From contig NZ_JAJDFX010000002.1 in assembly GCF_024704385.1 (NCBI RefSeq), positions 1,736,001 through 1,800,000 of the forward strand: 64,000 bases of DNA, given 5' to 3'. Source of the stretch: Cellulomonas sp. P24. Its GTDB lineage: Bacteria; Actinomycetota; Actinomycetes; Actinomycetales; Cellulomonadaceae. A model generated the notes under the pieces. That model was not told the origin of the DNA, did no database searches, and was given only the letters and a program-made list of their open reading frames with translations. The position numbers and the translations under genes are program-made. Below, in pieces: positions 1-8,990 of this stretch. Numbering within the stretch: position 1 is the stretch's first letter; each line of letters starts with the position of its first letter.

Positions 1-515
1 ATCTCGCAGACGTCCGCGCCGAGCGCGGCTGCGAGCGCGACGGCGGTGGTGTCCGAGCCGCCGCGCCCGAGGGTCGTGATGTCCTTGCTGTTCTGGGCGA
101 CTCCCTGGAAGCCGGCGACGACCGCGACCGCGCCGTCCTCGAGGGCCGAGCGGATGCGGCCCGGGGTGACGTCGATGATCCGGGCGCGTCCGTGCACGTC
201 GTCCGTGATGACCCCGGCCTGGGACCCCGTGAAGGAACGCGCCTCGACACCGAGGTTCGCGATCGCCATCGCCAGCAGGGCCATCGAGATGCGCTCGCCC
301 GCGGTCAGGAGCATGTCGAGCTCGCGGTTCGGCGGCACCGGGGAGATCTCGTGCGCGAGGTCGAGGAGCTCGTCCGTCGTGTCCCCCATCGCCGAGACGA
401 CCACGACCACGTCGTCGCCGGCGCGCTTCGCCTCCGTGATCCGCTTCGCCACGCGCTTGATGGACTCGGCGTTGGCGACGGACGAGCCGCCGTACTTCTG
501 GACGATGAGAGCCAC
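1..515 (-). CDS. lysC: aspartate kinase, N-terminal part (3' end outside window)
   Basis: Aspartate kinase makes 4-phospho-aspartate, the first step towards lysine, threonine, methionine and diaminopimelate. Reading the minus strand from a GTG at 515 gives [20 protein letters not shown], the kinase signature KYGGSSVA at the N-terminus. [17 protein letters not shown] and [17 protein letters not shown] follow; these are the conserved catalytic-domain blocks of the amino-acid kinase fold. About 171 codons are present and the regulatory ACT domains lie beyond base 1. In actinobacteria this gene usually sits near recR/DUF5063, and that neighbourhood is kept here, interrupted by a divergent ABC pair. 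A TAGACT -10-like box lies at 610-615, so a leader of roughly 90 nt is likely. Confidence 0.93.
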   Translation of the reverse strand, partial: MALIVQKYGGSSVANAESIKRVAKRITEAKRAGDDVVVVVSAMGDTTDELLDLAHEISPVPPNRELDMLLTAGERISMALLAMAIANLGVEARSFTGSQAGVITDDVHGRARIIDVTPGRIRSALEDGAVAVVAGFQGVAQNSKDITTLGRGGSDTTAVALAAALGADVCE

Positions 516-609
516 GGTCAGCACTCCGGGTTGTTCGGGAAGGGGTGAGCTGACGGCCCGCGCCGGAACGTCGTCCTGACGGCGCTCGAGCACGTGCGAG
601 TCACCGCGG

Positions 610-615
610 AGTCTA
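610..615 (-). promoter_or_regulatory. putative -10 box for aspartate kinase
   Basis: TAGACT on the minus strand fits the TANNNT actinobacterial -10 consensus and lies about 95 nt before the kinase start. No convincing -35 box is visible because the upstream side is occupied by the dyad at 623-656. Confidence 0.35.
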
Positions 616-622
616 TGACGGC

Positions 623-656
623 CCACACTGCGGAACGGTGGAGGTCCGCAGTGTGG
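623..656. promoter_or_regulatory. 12-bp perfect inverted repeat between divergent lysC and ABC genes
   Basis: CCACACTGCGGA (623-634) is repeated inverted at 645-656 with a 10-nt spacer. It sits next to the putative lysC -10 box, on its -35 side. There is no T-tract on either side, so an operator or a bent-DNA site is as likely as a terminator. No regulator gene for it is visible in the window. Confidence 0.45.
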
Positions 657-755
657 ATACACCGGTCGCGCCCTGCGACGGGAGCGCTCAGCAGTCGCGC
701 GGAACACGCACATGATCTGCACAGCGAACGCCGCGCGCACGCCGAGGCAGCCCCC

Positions 756-761
756 TAGCGT
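756..761 (+). promoter_or_regulatory. -10 box (TAGCGT) of a likely leaderless transcript
   Basis: TAGCGT ends 7 nt before the ATG at 769. With no Shine-Dalgarno in between, transcription would begin at or next to the start codon. Confidence 0.5.
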
Positions 762-768
762 GAAGGTC

Positions 769-1737
769 ATGTCGATCACAGGGGCGGGCGACGGTCCGCG
801 TGCACGAGGCATCGTCGCCACCGGGGTGCACCGTTCCTTCGGCTCGGTCCACGCCGTCGCCGGCGTCGACCTGACCGCACGGGCGGGCGCCGTCACGGCC
901 CTCATCGGTCCGAACGGCTCCGGCAAGACGACGCTGCTGCTGATGCTCGCCGGTCTCCTCGTCCCCGACGCGGGCCACCTGACGGTCGACGGCTACGACC
1001 CCGTGACCGAGGGGTACGCCACCCGGGCGCTCGTCGGCTGGATGCCCGACGCGTTCGGCACGTGGGACTCGCTCACCGCACGCGAGGTGCTCACGACCGT
1101 CGGCGCCGCGTACCGGATGTCCCGCGCGGACGCCGCGAGCCGGGCGAGCGAGCTGCTCGACACGGTGCACCTCACCGAGCTCGCGGACAGCCCCGCACGC
1201 GTGCTGTCGCGCGGTCAGAAGCAGCGCCTCGGTCTCGCCCGCGCCCTGGTCCACGACCCCTCCGTGCTGCTGCTCGACGAACCCGCCGGCGGCCTCGACC
1301 CACGCTCCCGGGTGGACCTGCGGCTCCTGCTCCGCCGGCTCGGGGCCGAAGGGCGGACGGTCCTCGTGTCGAGCCACGTGCTCACCGAGCTCGACGAGAT
1401 GGCCGACGACGCCGTGTTCCTGTCGCGCGGTCGGACCGTCGCCGCCGAGACCGTGCAGGCCGCGAGCGCGGCGCGTCGGACGTGGCGCGTGCGTGCGCTG
1501 TCCGCGAGCGCCCTCGCCGCGTGGCTGACGAGCGTCCGGGTCCCGTGGGACGCGGAGGACTCGGTCGCCCCACCGGCCGACGCCCCCGGGGCGCTGCTCA
1601 TCGCCCTCGACGGCGAGGCGTCCGCGGCCGCACTCCTGAAGGACGCCGTGACAGCCGGGATCCCCGTGACGTCGCTCGCGCCGGCCGGCGGCGCTCTCGA
1701 GCAGACCTACCTGTCCCTCGAGGAGGAGCGGCGATGA
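769..1737 (+). CDS. ABC transporter ATP-binding protein
   Basis: This is the ATPase subunit of an ABC-2 type transporter of about 322 residues. Walker A GPNGSGKT is near residues 47-54, signature LSRGQKQRL near 146-154 and Walker [13 protein letters not shown] near 166-177. The start at 769 is preferred over an in-frame ATG at 712 because the TAGCGT -10 box at 756-761 would place the transcript start at this ATG. The permease gene follows with a 4-nt ATGA overlap, so the two form an operon. The substrate cannot be read from the sequence; family members export lipids, drugs or peptides, or act in secretion. Confidence 0.88.
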   Translation: MSITGAGDGPRARGIVATGVHRSFGSVHAVAGVDLTARAGAVTALIGPNGSGKTTLLLMLAGLLVPDAGHLTVDGYDPVTEGYATRALVGWMPDAFGTWDSLTAREVLTTVGAAYRMSRADAASRASELLDTVHLTELADSPARVLSRGQKQRLGLARALVHDPSVLLLDEPAGGLDPRSRVDLRLLLRRLGAEGRTVLVSSHVLTELDEMADDAVFLSRGRTVAAETVQAASAARRTWRVRALSASALAAWLTSVRVPWDAEDSVAPPADAPGALLIALDGEASAAALLKDAVTAGIPVTSLAPAGGALEQTYLSLEEERR

Positions 1738-2852
1738 GCACCGTCGAGAGCGCCGTCGGCGCAGGCCCCGTCCGCCCGTCGGCGCCGCACCGTGGGGCGT
1801 GGGCCCTGACCTGGAGCGGCGTGAGGACCGTCGCCGTGCTGGAGCTCCGGCAGCGGGTGCGCTCCACCCGGTGGATCGTCGCGCTCGTCGTGTGGTTCGT
1901 CGTCGTCGGCGGGATCACGGCCCTCGCGTCCGGCAGCGTCTCGTTCCTGAGTGGGACGGGCGGGGTGGCACCGGCGGGCCCGGTGATCTTCGGGTTCGTG
2001 GTCTTCTTCGTGCTGTTCCTCGGGCTCCTGGTCGCCCCGACGTTGAGCGCGACCTCGATCAACGGGGACCGCAACGCCGGCACCCTCGCGACTCTGCAGG
2101 TCACGCTGCTCTCGGCGGCGGAGATCGTGATCGGCAAGCTCGCCGCGTCGTGGGTCGCCGCACTCGCGTTCCTCGGTGCGAGCCTGCCGTTCATCGTCTG
2201 GGCCCTGGCAGCCGGCGGGGTGCGCGTCATGGCGCTCGTCGCCACGGTGCTGGTGCTGGCCCTGATCCTGGCGGTCGTGTGCGCGATCGGCCTGGGGTTC
2301 TCCGCCCTGACGGCACGCACGTCGGGCTCGGCGGTGCTGACCTACCTGACCGTCGCCGGGCTCAGCGCCCTCACGCTGATCCTGTTCGGTCTGACCGTCC
2401 CGCTCGTCAACACCCACGCCGAGGTGAAGGTCTACGGCGTCGAGAGCTGGGACTCCGAGCTCACCCCCGAGTGCTCCTGGTTCTCCGAGACCCGCACGGT
2501 GGTGCACACCGAGCGCACGTGGTGGCTGCTGGCGCTCAACCCGTTCGTGATCGTCGCCGACGCCGCACCGGCGACGACGTCCACGCTGGACCAGACGAGC
2601 TTCGACCCGCTCTCCGCCATCCGTACCGGGGTCCGCTACGCGCGTACCGGGCCGGAGATGGTCGTCGACAACTGCTGGACGCAAGGCCCCGGCTACGTGT
2701 CCCCCGTGCCGGAGCGTCGGCTCGACTCCGCACCCGTGTGGCCGTGGGGCGTGGGCGCCTACCTGCTGATCGGTGCGGGGTCCGTCGCCCTGGCGGTCCG
2801 CCGGTTGCGGATCCCGCAGAAGGTCCTCCCGCGCGGGACCCGGGTCGCCTGA
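1734..2852 (+). CDS. ABC transporter permease
   Basis: A 372-residue membrane protein, partner of the preceding ATPase (ATGA overlap at 1734-1737). Hydrophobic segments are seen near the start (IVALVVWFVVVGGITALAS), then VIFGFVVFFVLFLGLLVAP, WVAALAFLGASLPFIVWAL, VLVLALILAVVCAIGLGF and VLTYLTVAGLSALTLILFG, with a last one near the C-terminus (GAYLLIGAGSVALAV). A large soluble loop with cysteines lies between the fifth and sixth segments. The order fits ABC-2 permeases. A single-subunit exporter acting as a homodimer with the ATPase is the simplest reading. Substrate unknown. Confidence 0.82.
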   Translation: MSTVESAVGAGPVRPSAPHRGAWALTWSGVRTVAVLELRQRVRSTRWIVALVVWFVVVGGITALASGSVSFLSGTGGVAPAGPVIFGFVVFFVLFLGLLVAPTLSATSINGDRNAGTLATLQVTLLSAAEIVIGKLAASWVAALAFLGASLPFIVWALAAGGVRVMALVATVLVLALILAVVCAIGLGFSALTARTSGSAVLTYLTVAGLSALTLILFGLTVPLVNTHAEVKVYGVESWDSELTPECSWFSETRTVVHTERTWWLLALNPFVIVADAAPATTSTLDQTSFDPLSAIRTGVRYARTGPEMVVDNCWTQGPGYVSPVPERRLDSAPVWPWGVGAYLLIGAGSVALAVRRLRIPQKVLPRGTRVA

Positions 2853-2894
2853 CGGCGTGTCCGGGGGCGCCTGACGGGCCCGCGGACGACGAAC

Positions 2895-3524
2895 CTAGGC
2901 CTGCAGGGCGTCGTACTCGGCTTCGGCGGCGACGTCGTCCTCGACGTCGAGCCGCAGGTGGGCCAGGATCACCTGCACGACTCGCAGGACGCTCGAGGCG
3001 CGCTCGCCCCAGACCGACAGGTACGAGAACTGCCACCACCACAGCGCCTCGAGGATCTGGTCGGCCTCGAAGTGCCGTAGCCCTTGGGCCAGGGCGGATG
3101 CGATGGCGGACAGGTCCCCGGAGAGCGTTCCCCCGGTGACGTCGGCGCCGAGCAGCGGGTCCTCGACCTCGACGTACTCGTCGATCCCTTCGAGGACGTT
3201 GGCCAGACCGGTGCGCAGCGGGTCGACGTCCGGGTCGGGGCCGAGATCCGGCTCGAACCGTGACGCGGGGACGACGTCGACCATCGCACCGAGCCGGGCA
3301 CCTGCGGACAGGACGTCCGACGTCGCGAGGAGCAGGAGCGGGACGACGGCCTCCGGGTTGGTGCCGGACGCGACCTCGGTGACCGTGCTGAGGAAGCTCC
3401 GTGACTGGGCGGCCATGGTCTGGGCGATCTCGACGAGGTTCGCGACGTCCTCGGACGGTGGCGTCTGGGGTTCGGCAGGTGCGGGCGACGTGGTCGCCTC
3501 CGGGGTCGGACGTCTCTCAGGCAC
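2895..3524 (-). CDS. DUF5063 domain protein
   Basis: A 209-residue protein with a Pro/Thr-rich N-terminus, then a helical, acidic domain (residues about 25-209) with aromatic block [19 protein letters not shown]. It matches the DUF5063 family as I know it, which typically sits just after recR in actinobacteria. The GTG start at 3524 overlaps the recR stop by 8 nt, so the two are translationally coupled. No catalytic motif is visible and the function is unknown. The genomic link suggests a role near recombination repair or only shared expression. Confidence 0.8.
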   Translation of the reverse strand: MPERRPTPEATTSPAPAEPQTPPSEDVANLVEIAQTMAAQSRSFLSTVTEVASGTNPEAVVPLLLLATSDVLSAGARLGAMVDVVPASRFEPDLGPDPDVDPLRTGLANVLEGIDEYVEVEDPLLGADVTGGTLSGDLSAIASALAQGLRHFEADQILEALWWWQFSYLSVWGERASSVLRVVQVILAHLRLDVEDDVAAEAEYDALQA

Positions 3525-4116
3525 TGATCCTCCGCCTTCCTTCGAACGCGCGACCGAGGGTGACCTCGTCGGCGTACTCCAGGTCGCCGCCGACGGGAAG
3601 GCCGGAGGCGAGTCTGCTGACGTTCAGCCCCATGGGGACGAGCATCCGGGCGAGGTACGTCGCCGTGGCCTCGCCCTCGACGTTCGGGTCCATCGCGAGG
3701 ATGACCTCGGTGACCTCGCCGGAGGCGAGCCGCGTCAGCAGCTGCGTGATCCGCAGGTCGTCCGGGCCGATGCCGGCGATCGGGTTGATGGCGCCGCCGA
3801 GCACGTGGTACTTGCCGCGGAACTCCCGGGTGCGTTCGATCGCGACGACGTCCTTGGGTTCTTCGACGACGCAGATCACTGCGGGTGACCGCCGCGGGTC
3901 ACGGCAGACCCGGCACTGGTCCTCCTGCGTGACGTTGCCGCAGACGTCGCAGAACCGCACGCGTGCCTTGACCTCGGTCAACGCGTCGACGAGCCGGCGG
4001 ACGTCGATCGGGTCAGCGGCGAGCAGGTGGAATGCGATCCGCTGGGCGCTCTTGGGGCCGACCCCGGGCAGTCGCCCGAGCTCGTCGATCAGATCCTGAA
4101 CCGCGCCCTCGTACAC
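3517..4116 (-). CDS. recR: recombination mediator protein RecR
   Basis: RecR (199 residues) forms a DNA clamp with RecO to load RecA on gapped DNA. Seen in order: helix-hairpin-helix [20 protein letters not shown] (residues about 12-31), a zinc finger C-x2-C-x9-C-x2-C (FCDVCGN...CRVCRD), and a Toprim domain with VVEEPKD and [13 protein letters not shown]. The start is the GTG at 4116. A TAGGCT -10 box at 4123-4128 lies 6 nt upstream, which supports leaderless initiation. The gene follows dnaX on the same strand, the normal bacterial order. Confidence 0.97.
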   Translation of the reverse strand: MYEGAVQDLIDELGRLPGVGPKSAQRIAFHLLAADPIDVRRLVDALTEVKARVRFCDVCGNVTQEDQCRVCRDPRRSPAVICVVEEPKDVVAIERTREFRGKYHVLGGAINPIAGIGPDDLRITQLLTRLASGEVTEVILAMDPNVEGEATATYLARMLVPMGLNVSRLASGLPVGGDLEYADEVTLGRAFEGRRRISA

Positions 4117-4122
4117 GCCGCC

Positions 4123-4128
4123 AGCCTA
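4123..4128 (-). promoter_or_regulatory. -10 box (TAGGCT) of a likely leaderless recR transcript
   Basis: On the minus strand TAGGCT is followed by six bases and the recR GTG. It gives recR its own promoter inside the dnaX-recR cluster. Confidence 0.45.
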
Positions 4129-4173
4129 CGGGGTCGGTCCGACGTCAGGGTCGTCCTGGTGCCGACTGTCCGG

Positions 4174-7100
4174 TCAGACCTCGTCGCCGAGCTGCTCGTC
4201 GATGACCGTCCCGCCGAGCATCTGGGCCACCAGGGGTGCGCCGGTCAGCCCGGAGACCGCGAGGTCGGGGTCGTCCGGCGAGGGCGAGTCCTCGACGACA
4301 GCGGCGGCGCGCCGTGCGGCCTCGGCTCGCGCGTAGGCGAGCTCGCCCGCCTCCCGGGCGCTCAACGGCCGTCCGCTCGCGGGTCGGGGAGCAGCCTGAC
4401 GGTCCGGAGCGGGCCGGGCTCCGGGGGCCGGTGCCGTGGCGGCAGTTCGGGCGTCGGGTGAGGGCCGGGTGGACGGGCTGCCGGTGGGGGCGGGCCGGCC
4501 GGCGCTCGGCTGCGAGGGTGCGGGCCGGCCGACGCTCGGCCGCGCGGGTGCGGCGACGGGCGAGCCGTCGTCGGGGTCGAGTCCACCCCAGTCGGAGTCG
4601 TCCGGCTCTTCGGCATCGGGGATGCCGTCGGACCCCCAGGCCTCAGCTGGCCGGTCCTGGGTCGCCTCTGCTGCCTGGTCCTGGGTCGGGGTGGTCTTCA
4701 CCGTGGGGGGGGACGCCACGCGAGGGTGCCGGCGTGCCGGAGAGCGCTGCACCGGACGGCGCTGGATCAGCGGCTGCCTGTCGGGCGGCGCCGCGCGCAC
4801 CGGCTGGTGCGGCAGTCTTGCTGGTCGGTGCAGCCGATCCACCTGCTCGCGCCTCGGCGTCGGTCGGTGCCGCTGTCGCTCGAGGCCGGCCGGCGGCTGT
4901 GCCTGCGTGCTCGTCGAGCACGCCCTCGACGCGGACGTCGAACCCGAGCGTCTCGCGGACGGCCTGCTGGATGGCGGCTGCGTGCGGTCCGTTGCGGAAC
5001 GCGGTCGCCACTCCCGCGCCGGTGAACGCGAGCCGCAGGGTGGTCGCGTCGAGGTCGGCGACCTGCGCGTTCTGGCTGACGAGGATCCAGCTGACCCGCT
5101 TGATCTGCTTGAGCGTCTCGAGGACCTCAGGCCACCGCCGGCGCAGCATCTCCGTCTCGGCGCCCGAACGGCCATCGCTGCGCGGTTCACTGGGCTCCGT
5201 CCCGACCGGGTCGAGACCCGCCGGGACGGGTGCAGCGGAAGGCTCGGCGCTTCCCGTCGCCGGGGTGGCCTGCGGCTCGACCTCCGAGGAGGCGGTGGGC
5301 TCCGGTGCGAGGGCGCTCTCGGGGGTCGGCGCGGGATCGGCGACTGCCGGTCGGGCGGCGGCAGCGGGCTCGCCGACGGCCGGCTGGGCGACGACCTGCT
5401 GGGCAACGGCAGGCTGGGCAACGGCCGGCTGGGCAACCTCGGGCCAGGCCACGTCGTCCGGCGGCGCAGCGTTCGTGGAGTCGGGCGTCGTGGGGCTGGG
5501 CGTCGTGGGGGCCGCCGCTGAGCGGGTACGCGTCGAGGGGGCCGAGGCCGCCGGCTCGGCCGCTCCGGTCACAGATGCCGCGGTCGCTGGCACCGTCGGC
5601 TCGACTGCTCCGGTCATCGGCGCCACGGCCTCGGTCGCCGCGGTGGCTGGCGCTGCGGTGTTCGGCGCTTCGGTCACCGGCACTTCGGTCACCGGCGCCA
5701 CGGTCCTGGTCGCCGCCGTGTCAGGCGCTGCGGTCGCCGACACTGCCTCGTCACGCACCGCAGCCCCCGGAACGACCGCCCCCGGCACCGCAGGCGCTGC
5801 GGGCGCTGCAGGCGCCACGGGCACAGCAGCGTTGCCGTCCCGCGCACCCGCCTGTGCGACCGCGCTCGTCTCTTGCGCGGCCGGCCGCGACGGTGCAGAC
5901 GTCGGCCCGGTCTGCGCCCGGGCACCGGTCGACGCGTTCCCCAGCGCGGCACGGACCGCGGCGGCGCCACGCCCACCGGCGGCGGAGACCGCACCGGCGG
6001 CCGTGACCGTCGGCTCGTCGGTCGCACCCGCCTCGGCATCGCGCGGTGCGGCCGCACCCGTTGAGACGCCGGTGGCCCAGCCGCCGCGTTCGAGACGGTC
6101 GAGCCGCGCCCCGAAGCCGGCCACGTCGTCGTCCGCCGAGGGCAGCAGCAGCCGGGCGACCAGCAGCTCGAGGTGCAGCCGGGGTGACGTCGCGCCGGTC
6201 ATCTCGCGCAGGGCGTCGTTGACGAGGTCGGCGGCCCGGGAGAGCTCGGCGGCACCCAGGTGACCGGCCTGGAGTCGCATCGCTGCGAGCTGGTCAGCGG
6301 GAAGCTCGCGGAACACCGCACCGGCGGCGTCCCCGGAGGCCGAGATGACGATCAGGTCGCGGATGCGCTCGAGGAGGTCCTCGACGAACCTGCGCGGCTC
6401 GTGCCCCGTGCTGATGACGCGCTCGACGACCCGGAACGCGCTCGCGCCGTCCCCGACGGTGACGGCACCAACGAGGTCGTCGAGCAGCGACACGTGCGTG
6501 AAGCCGAGGAGCGCGACGGCGCTCTCGTAGTCGATCCCGTCGGGGCCGGACCCGGCGACGAGCTGGTCGAGCACGGACAGCGCGTCGCGGACCGATCCCG
6601 CCCCCGCGCGGACGACGAGCGGCAGGACGCCGCCGCCGACGGTGACCCCTTCGGCGGTGCACAGCTGGCCGAGGTAGTCGATCAGGACGTCCGGCGGGAC
6701 GAGACGGAACGGGTAGTGGTGCGTCCGCGAGCGGATCGTGCCGATGACCTTGTCCGGCTCGGTGGTCGCGAACACGAACTTCACGTGCGGCGGCGGCTCC
6801 TCGACGATCTTGAGCAGCGCGTTGAAGCCCTGCGGCGTGACCATGTGGGCCTCGTCGAGGATGAAGATCTTGAAGCGGTCCCGGGCCGGCGCGAACGTGG
6901 CCCGCTCCCGGAGCTCACGCGCGTCGTCCACCCCACCGTGGCTCGCGGCGTCGATCTCGACGACGTCCAGGCTGCCCGGGCCCCCGCGGGACAGCTCGAC
7001 GCACGAGGCGCACACACCGCACGGGGTGTCCGTCGGGTGCTCGGGGGTGTTCTCGACGCAGTTGAGGATCCTCGCGAGGATGCGCGCCGAACTCGTCTTC

Positions 7101-7246
7101 CCGCAGCCGCGCGGACCGGAGAACAGGTAGGCGTGGTTCACCTGGCCGGACCGGAGCGCCTGCCGCAACGGGCCGGTGACGTGCTCCTGACCGATCACCT
7201 CGGCGAAGTTCTCCGGGCGATAGCGGCGGTACAGCGCAGTGGTCAC
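4174..7246 (-). CDS. dnaX: DNA polymerase III subunit gamma/tau, interrupted by a frameshift at a C8 run
   Basis: This is the clamp-loader ATPase of the replicative polymerase. Walker A GPRGCGKT is at 44-51, zinc cysteines at 63, 76, 79 and 82, the DEAH box at 131-134, and sensor TIRSRTHHYPFRL follows. A long Ala/Pro/Val linker with short repeats (PAVAQPAVAQ) leads to a tau-like domain (LRRRWPEVLETLKQIKRVSW). The frame from 7246 stops at 4643 after 867 residues. The conserved actinobacterial tail GAPLVAQMLGGTVIDE is in another frame that ends at 4174. The frames meet at a G8 run (4705-4712; C8 in the mRNA): dropping one C restores one protein of 1023 residues. This may be a sequencing error, a mutation or slippage giving gamma and tau forms. 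The GTG start lies 6 nt after a TAGAGT -10 box. Confidence 0.9.
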
Positions 7247-7252
7247 CCCCGA

Positions 7253-7258
7253 ACTCTA
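7253..7258 (-). promoter_or_regulatory. -10 box (TAGAGT) of a likely leaderless dnaX transcript
   Basis: TAGAGT on the minus strand is followed by TCGGGG and the dnaX GTG at 7246. Confidence 0.45.
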
Positions 7259-7321
7259 GAGGTCCGGTCCGACGTCGTCCTCCCCCGTCGGGCCTTCCTG
7301 CACCTTCGCCGCGCTGCCCCG

Positions 7322-8011
7322 CTACCCGACGGCGAGCACGACGGCGAGCACCCCGACGAGCCCGAATCCACCGACCCCCAGGGCACGACGCAACCGGTCG
7401 TCCGACCGCGCGCGCACCCGGGCACCGAGCAGTCCGCCGGCGACGGCGAGCACCGCCTGCCACGCCAGCGAGGCGACCGCCACGCCGACGACGAACGCCC
7501 AGCGGTCTGCCGACGACGACCACCGCTGCGCGAGACCCGCCGCGAGCACGGCGAACGCCGTCGCGGTGAGCGGGTTGATCGCGGTGAGCGCGACGAAGCG
7601 TCCGTAGACCCGGAGCGGGCGGGACGGGCCGAGAACGTTCACCGCGTCGTCGGCGGTCCCGGCAGCCGACCCACGTGGTCCTCGGAGCGCCCCGAGCAGT
7701 CCGCGGACCGCGATCGCCCCGAGCACCAGGGCTCCGACGAGCCTGATGGTGGACTCGTGCCCGGCGAGGGCCGCCGACACCCCGGCACCGGCGAGCACCG
7801 CCACCGTCGCGTAGACGGCGTCCACCGAGGCGACCCCCGCCGCGCCCGCGAGCGCGGTCCGGGTGCCCCGCGACATCCCCTCGTGGAGCAGGAGCACACC
7901 GATCGCCCCGAGGGGCATCGCGACGGCCAGACCCGCGGCGAGGCCGGTCGCCAGCGGCGGGACAACGCCCGTCAGCGCGGCGACCGGCGGTCCCGCCAGA
8001 GTCAGGTTCAT
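7322..8011 (-). CDS. LysE-family amino-acid exporter
   Basis: A 229-residue membrane protein with about six hydrophobic segments. The N-terminal block GLAAGLAVAMPLGAIGVLLLHEG and the later FVALTAINPLTATAFAVLAAGL match the two halves of the LysE/RhtB exporter fold. The ATG at 8011 is chosen because the frame upstream runs into the divergent regulator gene. An Lrp-type regulator is transcribed divergently from 8112, the usual control arrangement for such exporters. The exported amino acid or derivative is not deducible. Confidence 0.82.
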   Translation of the reverse strand: MNLTLAGPPVAALTGVVPPLATGLAAGLAVAMPLGAIGVLLLHEGMSRGTRTALAGAAGVASVDAVYATVAVLAGAGVSAALAGHESTIRLVGALVLGAIAVRGLLGALRGPRGSAAGTADDAVNVLGPSRPLRVYGRFVALTAINPLTATAFAVLAAGLAQRWSSSADRWAFVVGVAVASLAWQAVLAVAGGLLGARVRARSDDRLRRALGVGGFGLVGVLAVVLAVG

Positions 8012-8111
8012 CGGGCGATCATGGCGTGCGGGGGCGGCCGGTCGAGGACGACGCTGCGATTGTCGCTGCTGCGACCGCGACTGTCGCGGCCCGGGGTGCA
8101 AGGATGGCTGA

Positions 8112-8567
8112 ATGGACCAGATCGACCGCGACATCCTCCGCGAGCTGACCGCAGATGCGCGGTTGCCGTTCCGCGAGCTCGGGACGCGCGTCGGGCTGTC
8201 GGCGAACGCGGCGGCGGCGCGCGTGCGACGCCTCGAGGCGGACGGCGAGATCCTCGGCTTCACGATCCGGGTGCCGGCGGCCGACTCTCCCGTCGGCGCC
8301 CCGGCGCGACCTGGTCTCGAGGTGTTCATCGACCTGCGGCTGCGCCCCGACGTGACGTACGAGGCCTTCGCGGCGTCACGCGCGTCGGGTGCGTTCCCCG
8401 AGCTCCTCGACGCGGTCCACCTGACCGGCAGCTACGACTACCTGGTGCACGCCGTGGTGCCCGACGCGGCCGCCCTCGACCGCCTGGTCCGCCGACTCAA
8501 GTCCGACGCCGGCGTCGCCCAGACCTTCACCCGCCTCGCGATGCGCACCCCACCCCCGACATCCTGA
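8112..8567 (+). CDS. Lrp/AsnC-family transcriptional regulator
   Basis: A 151-residue regulator starting MDQIDRDILRELTADARLPF, the classic Lrp/AsnC helix-turn-helix start (residues 1-55). A C-terminal ligand-binding RAM domain follows, with LTGSYDYLVHAVVPD near residues 106-120. It is divergent from the LysE-type exporter, and the 100-bp gap must hold both promoters. By analogy with other Lrp-type exporter regulators it probably senses an amino acid and activates export. AAGGA eight bases upstream can serve as ribosome binding site. Confidence 0.88.
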   Translation: MDQIDRDILRELTADARLPFRELGTRVGLSANAAAARVRRLEADGEILGFTIRVPAADSPVGAPARPGLEVFIDLRLRPDVTYEAFAASRASGAFPELLDAVHLTGSYDYLVHAVVPDAAALDRLVRRLKSDAGVAQTFTRLAMRTPPPTS

Positions 8568-8603
8568 CCGTGCGCCGCCCCAGCCAGCCCGCCCAGCCTG
8601 ACT

Positions 8604-8645
8604 CGCCCGACAGGCCCGACAGGCCCGACTGGCCCGACTGGCCCG
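8604..8645. repeat. short tandem repeat, about 10-bp period
   Basis: Four to five copies of a GCCCGAC-plus-three unit follow the lrp-like gene directly. Nothing coding is seen here. Confidence 0.5.
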
Positions 8646-8713
8646 CGAGATCGTGAGTTTCGTGCGAGATCGCACGTCACACCGTGCGACCTCGCGCCGG
8701 ACTCACGATCTCG
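8646..8713. repeat. 68-nt imperfect palindrome
   Basis: The outer arms CGAGATCGTGAGT (8646-8658) and its exact complement (8701-8713) enclose a second imperfect pairing (13 of 18). The left inner arm is itself the palindrome GTGCGAGATCGCAC. It lies between the lrp-like gene and the SRP RNA, which converge here. It may act as a bidirectional terminator or be a REP-type element; no second copy was found in the window. Confidence 0.55.
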
Positions 8714-8791
8714 GCGCAGGAGCGGGGGCGCGGGGGGCGGCGGCGACGCGGGACATGGGGCCGGGGCCAGGGCCAGGGCCAGGGAAAGCAA

Positions 8792-8881
8792 GGACCCCCC
8801 CGCACACCCGTCAGAGCTCGCCTGCCCTTGCTGCCTTCCGGCCCTGGGGGGGTTCAGCGAGATGACGCCGCACGAGGGGTC
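8792..8881 (-). ncRNA. ffs: signal recognition particle RNA, small bacterial type
   Basis: On the minus strand the conserved domain IV core reads GGGCCGGAAGGCAGCAAGGG, with the GGAA tetraloop and the asymmetric internal loop bound by Ffh. The ends pair (GACCCC at 8881 side with GGGGTCC at 8792 side), giving a hairpin of about 90 nt. Position upstream of dnaX on the same strand is the usual actinobacterial location. The product targets membrane and secreted proteins to the translocon. Confidence 0.92.
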
Positions 8882-8990
8882 GACTCCAAGCCTAACGCAG
8901 CGGCGACGTCCCTCGAAGCCGTGGAGGGTCCATGGCAAACTCCCAGGAAGCCGTCAGCATCACCCCAGTCGGGTGGGGGACCTTGTACTC

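Noticed and set aside
5380-5450. CRISPR-like short repeats
   Set aside because: These are in-frame 15-bp repeats coding for the Ala/Gln/Pro linker of DnaX, with no spacers.
6260-8656. 798-codon open frame on the plus strand
   Set aside because: It runs antisense to dnaX and the LysE gene and has the Arg/Asp/Val-rich composition of shadow frames in high-GC DNA; no domain is recognisable.
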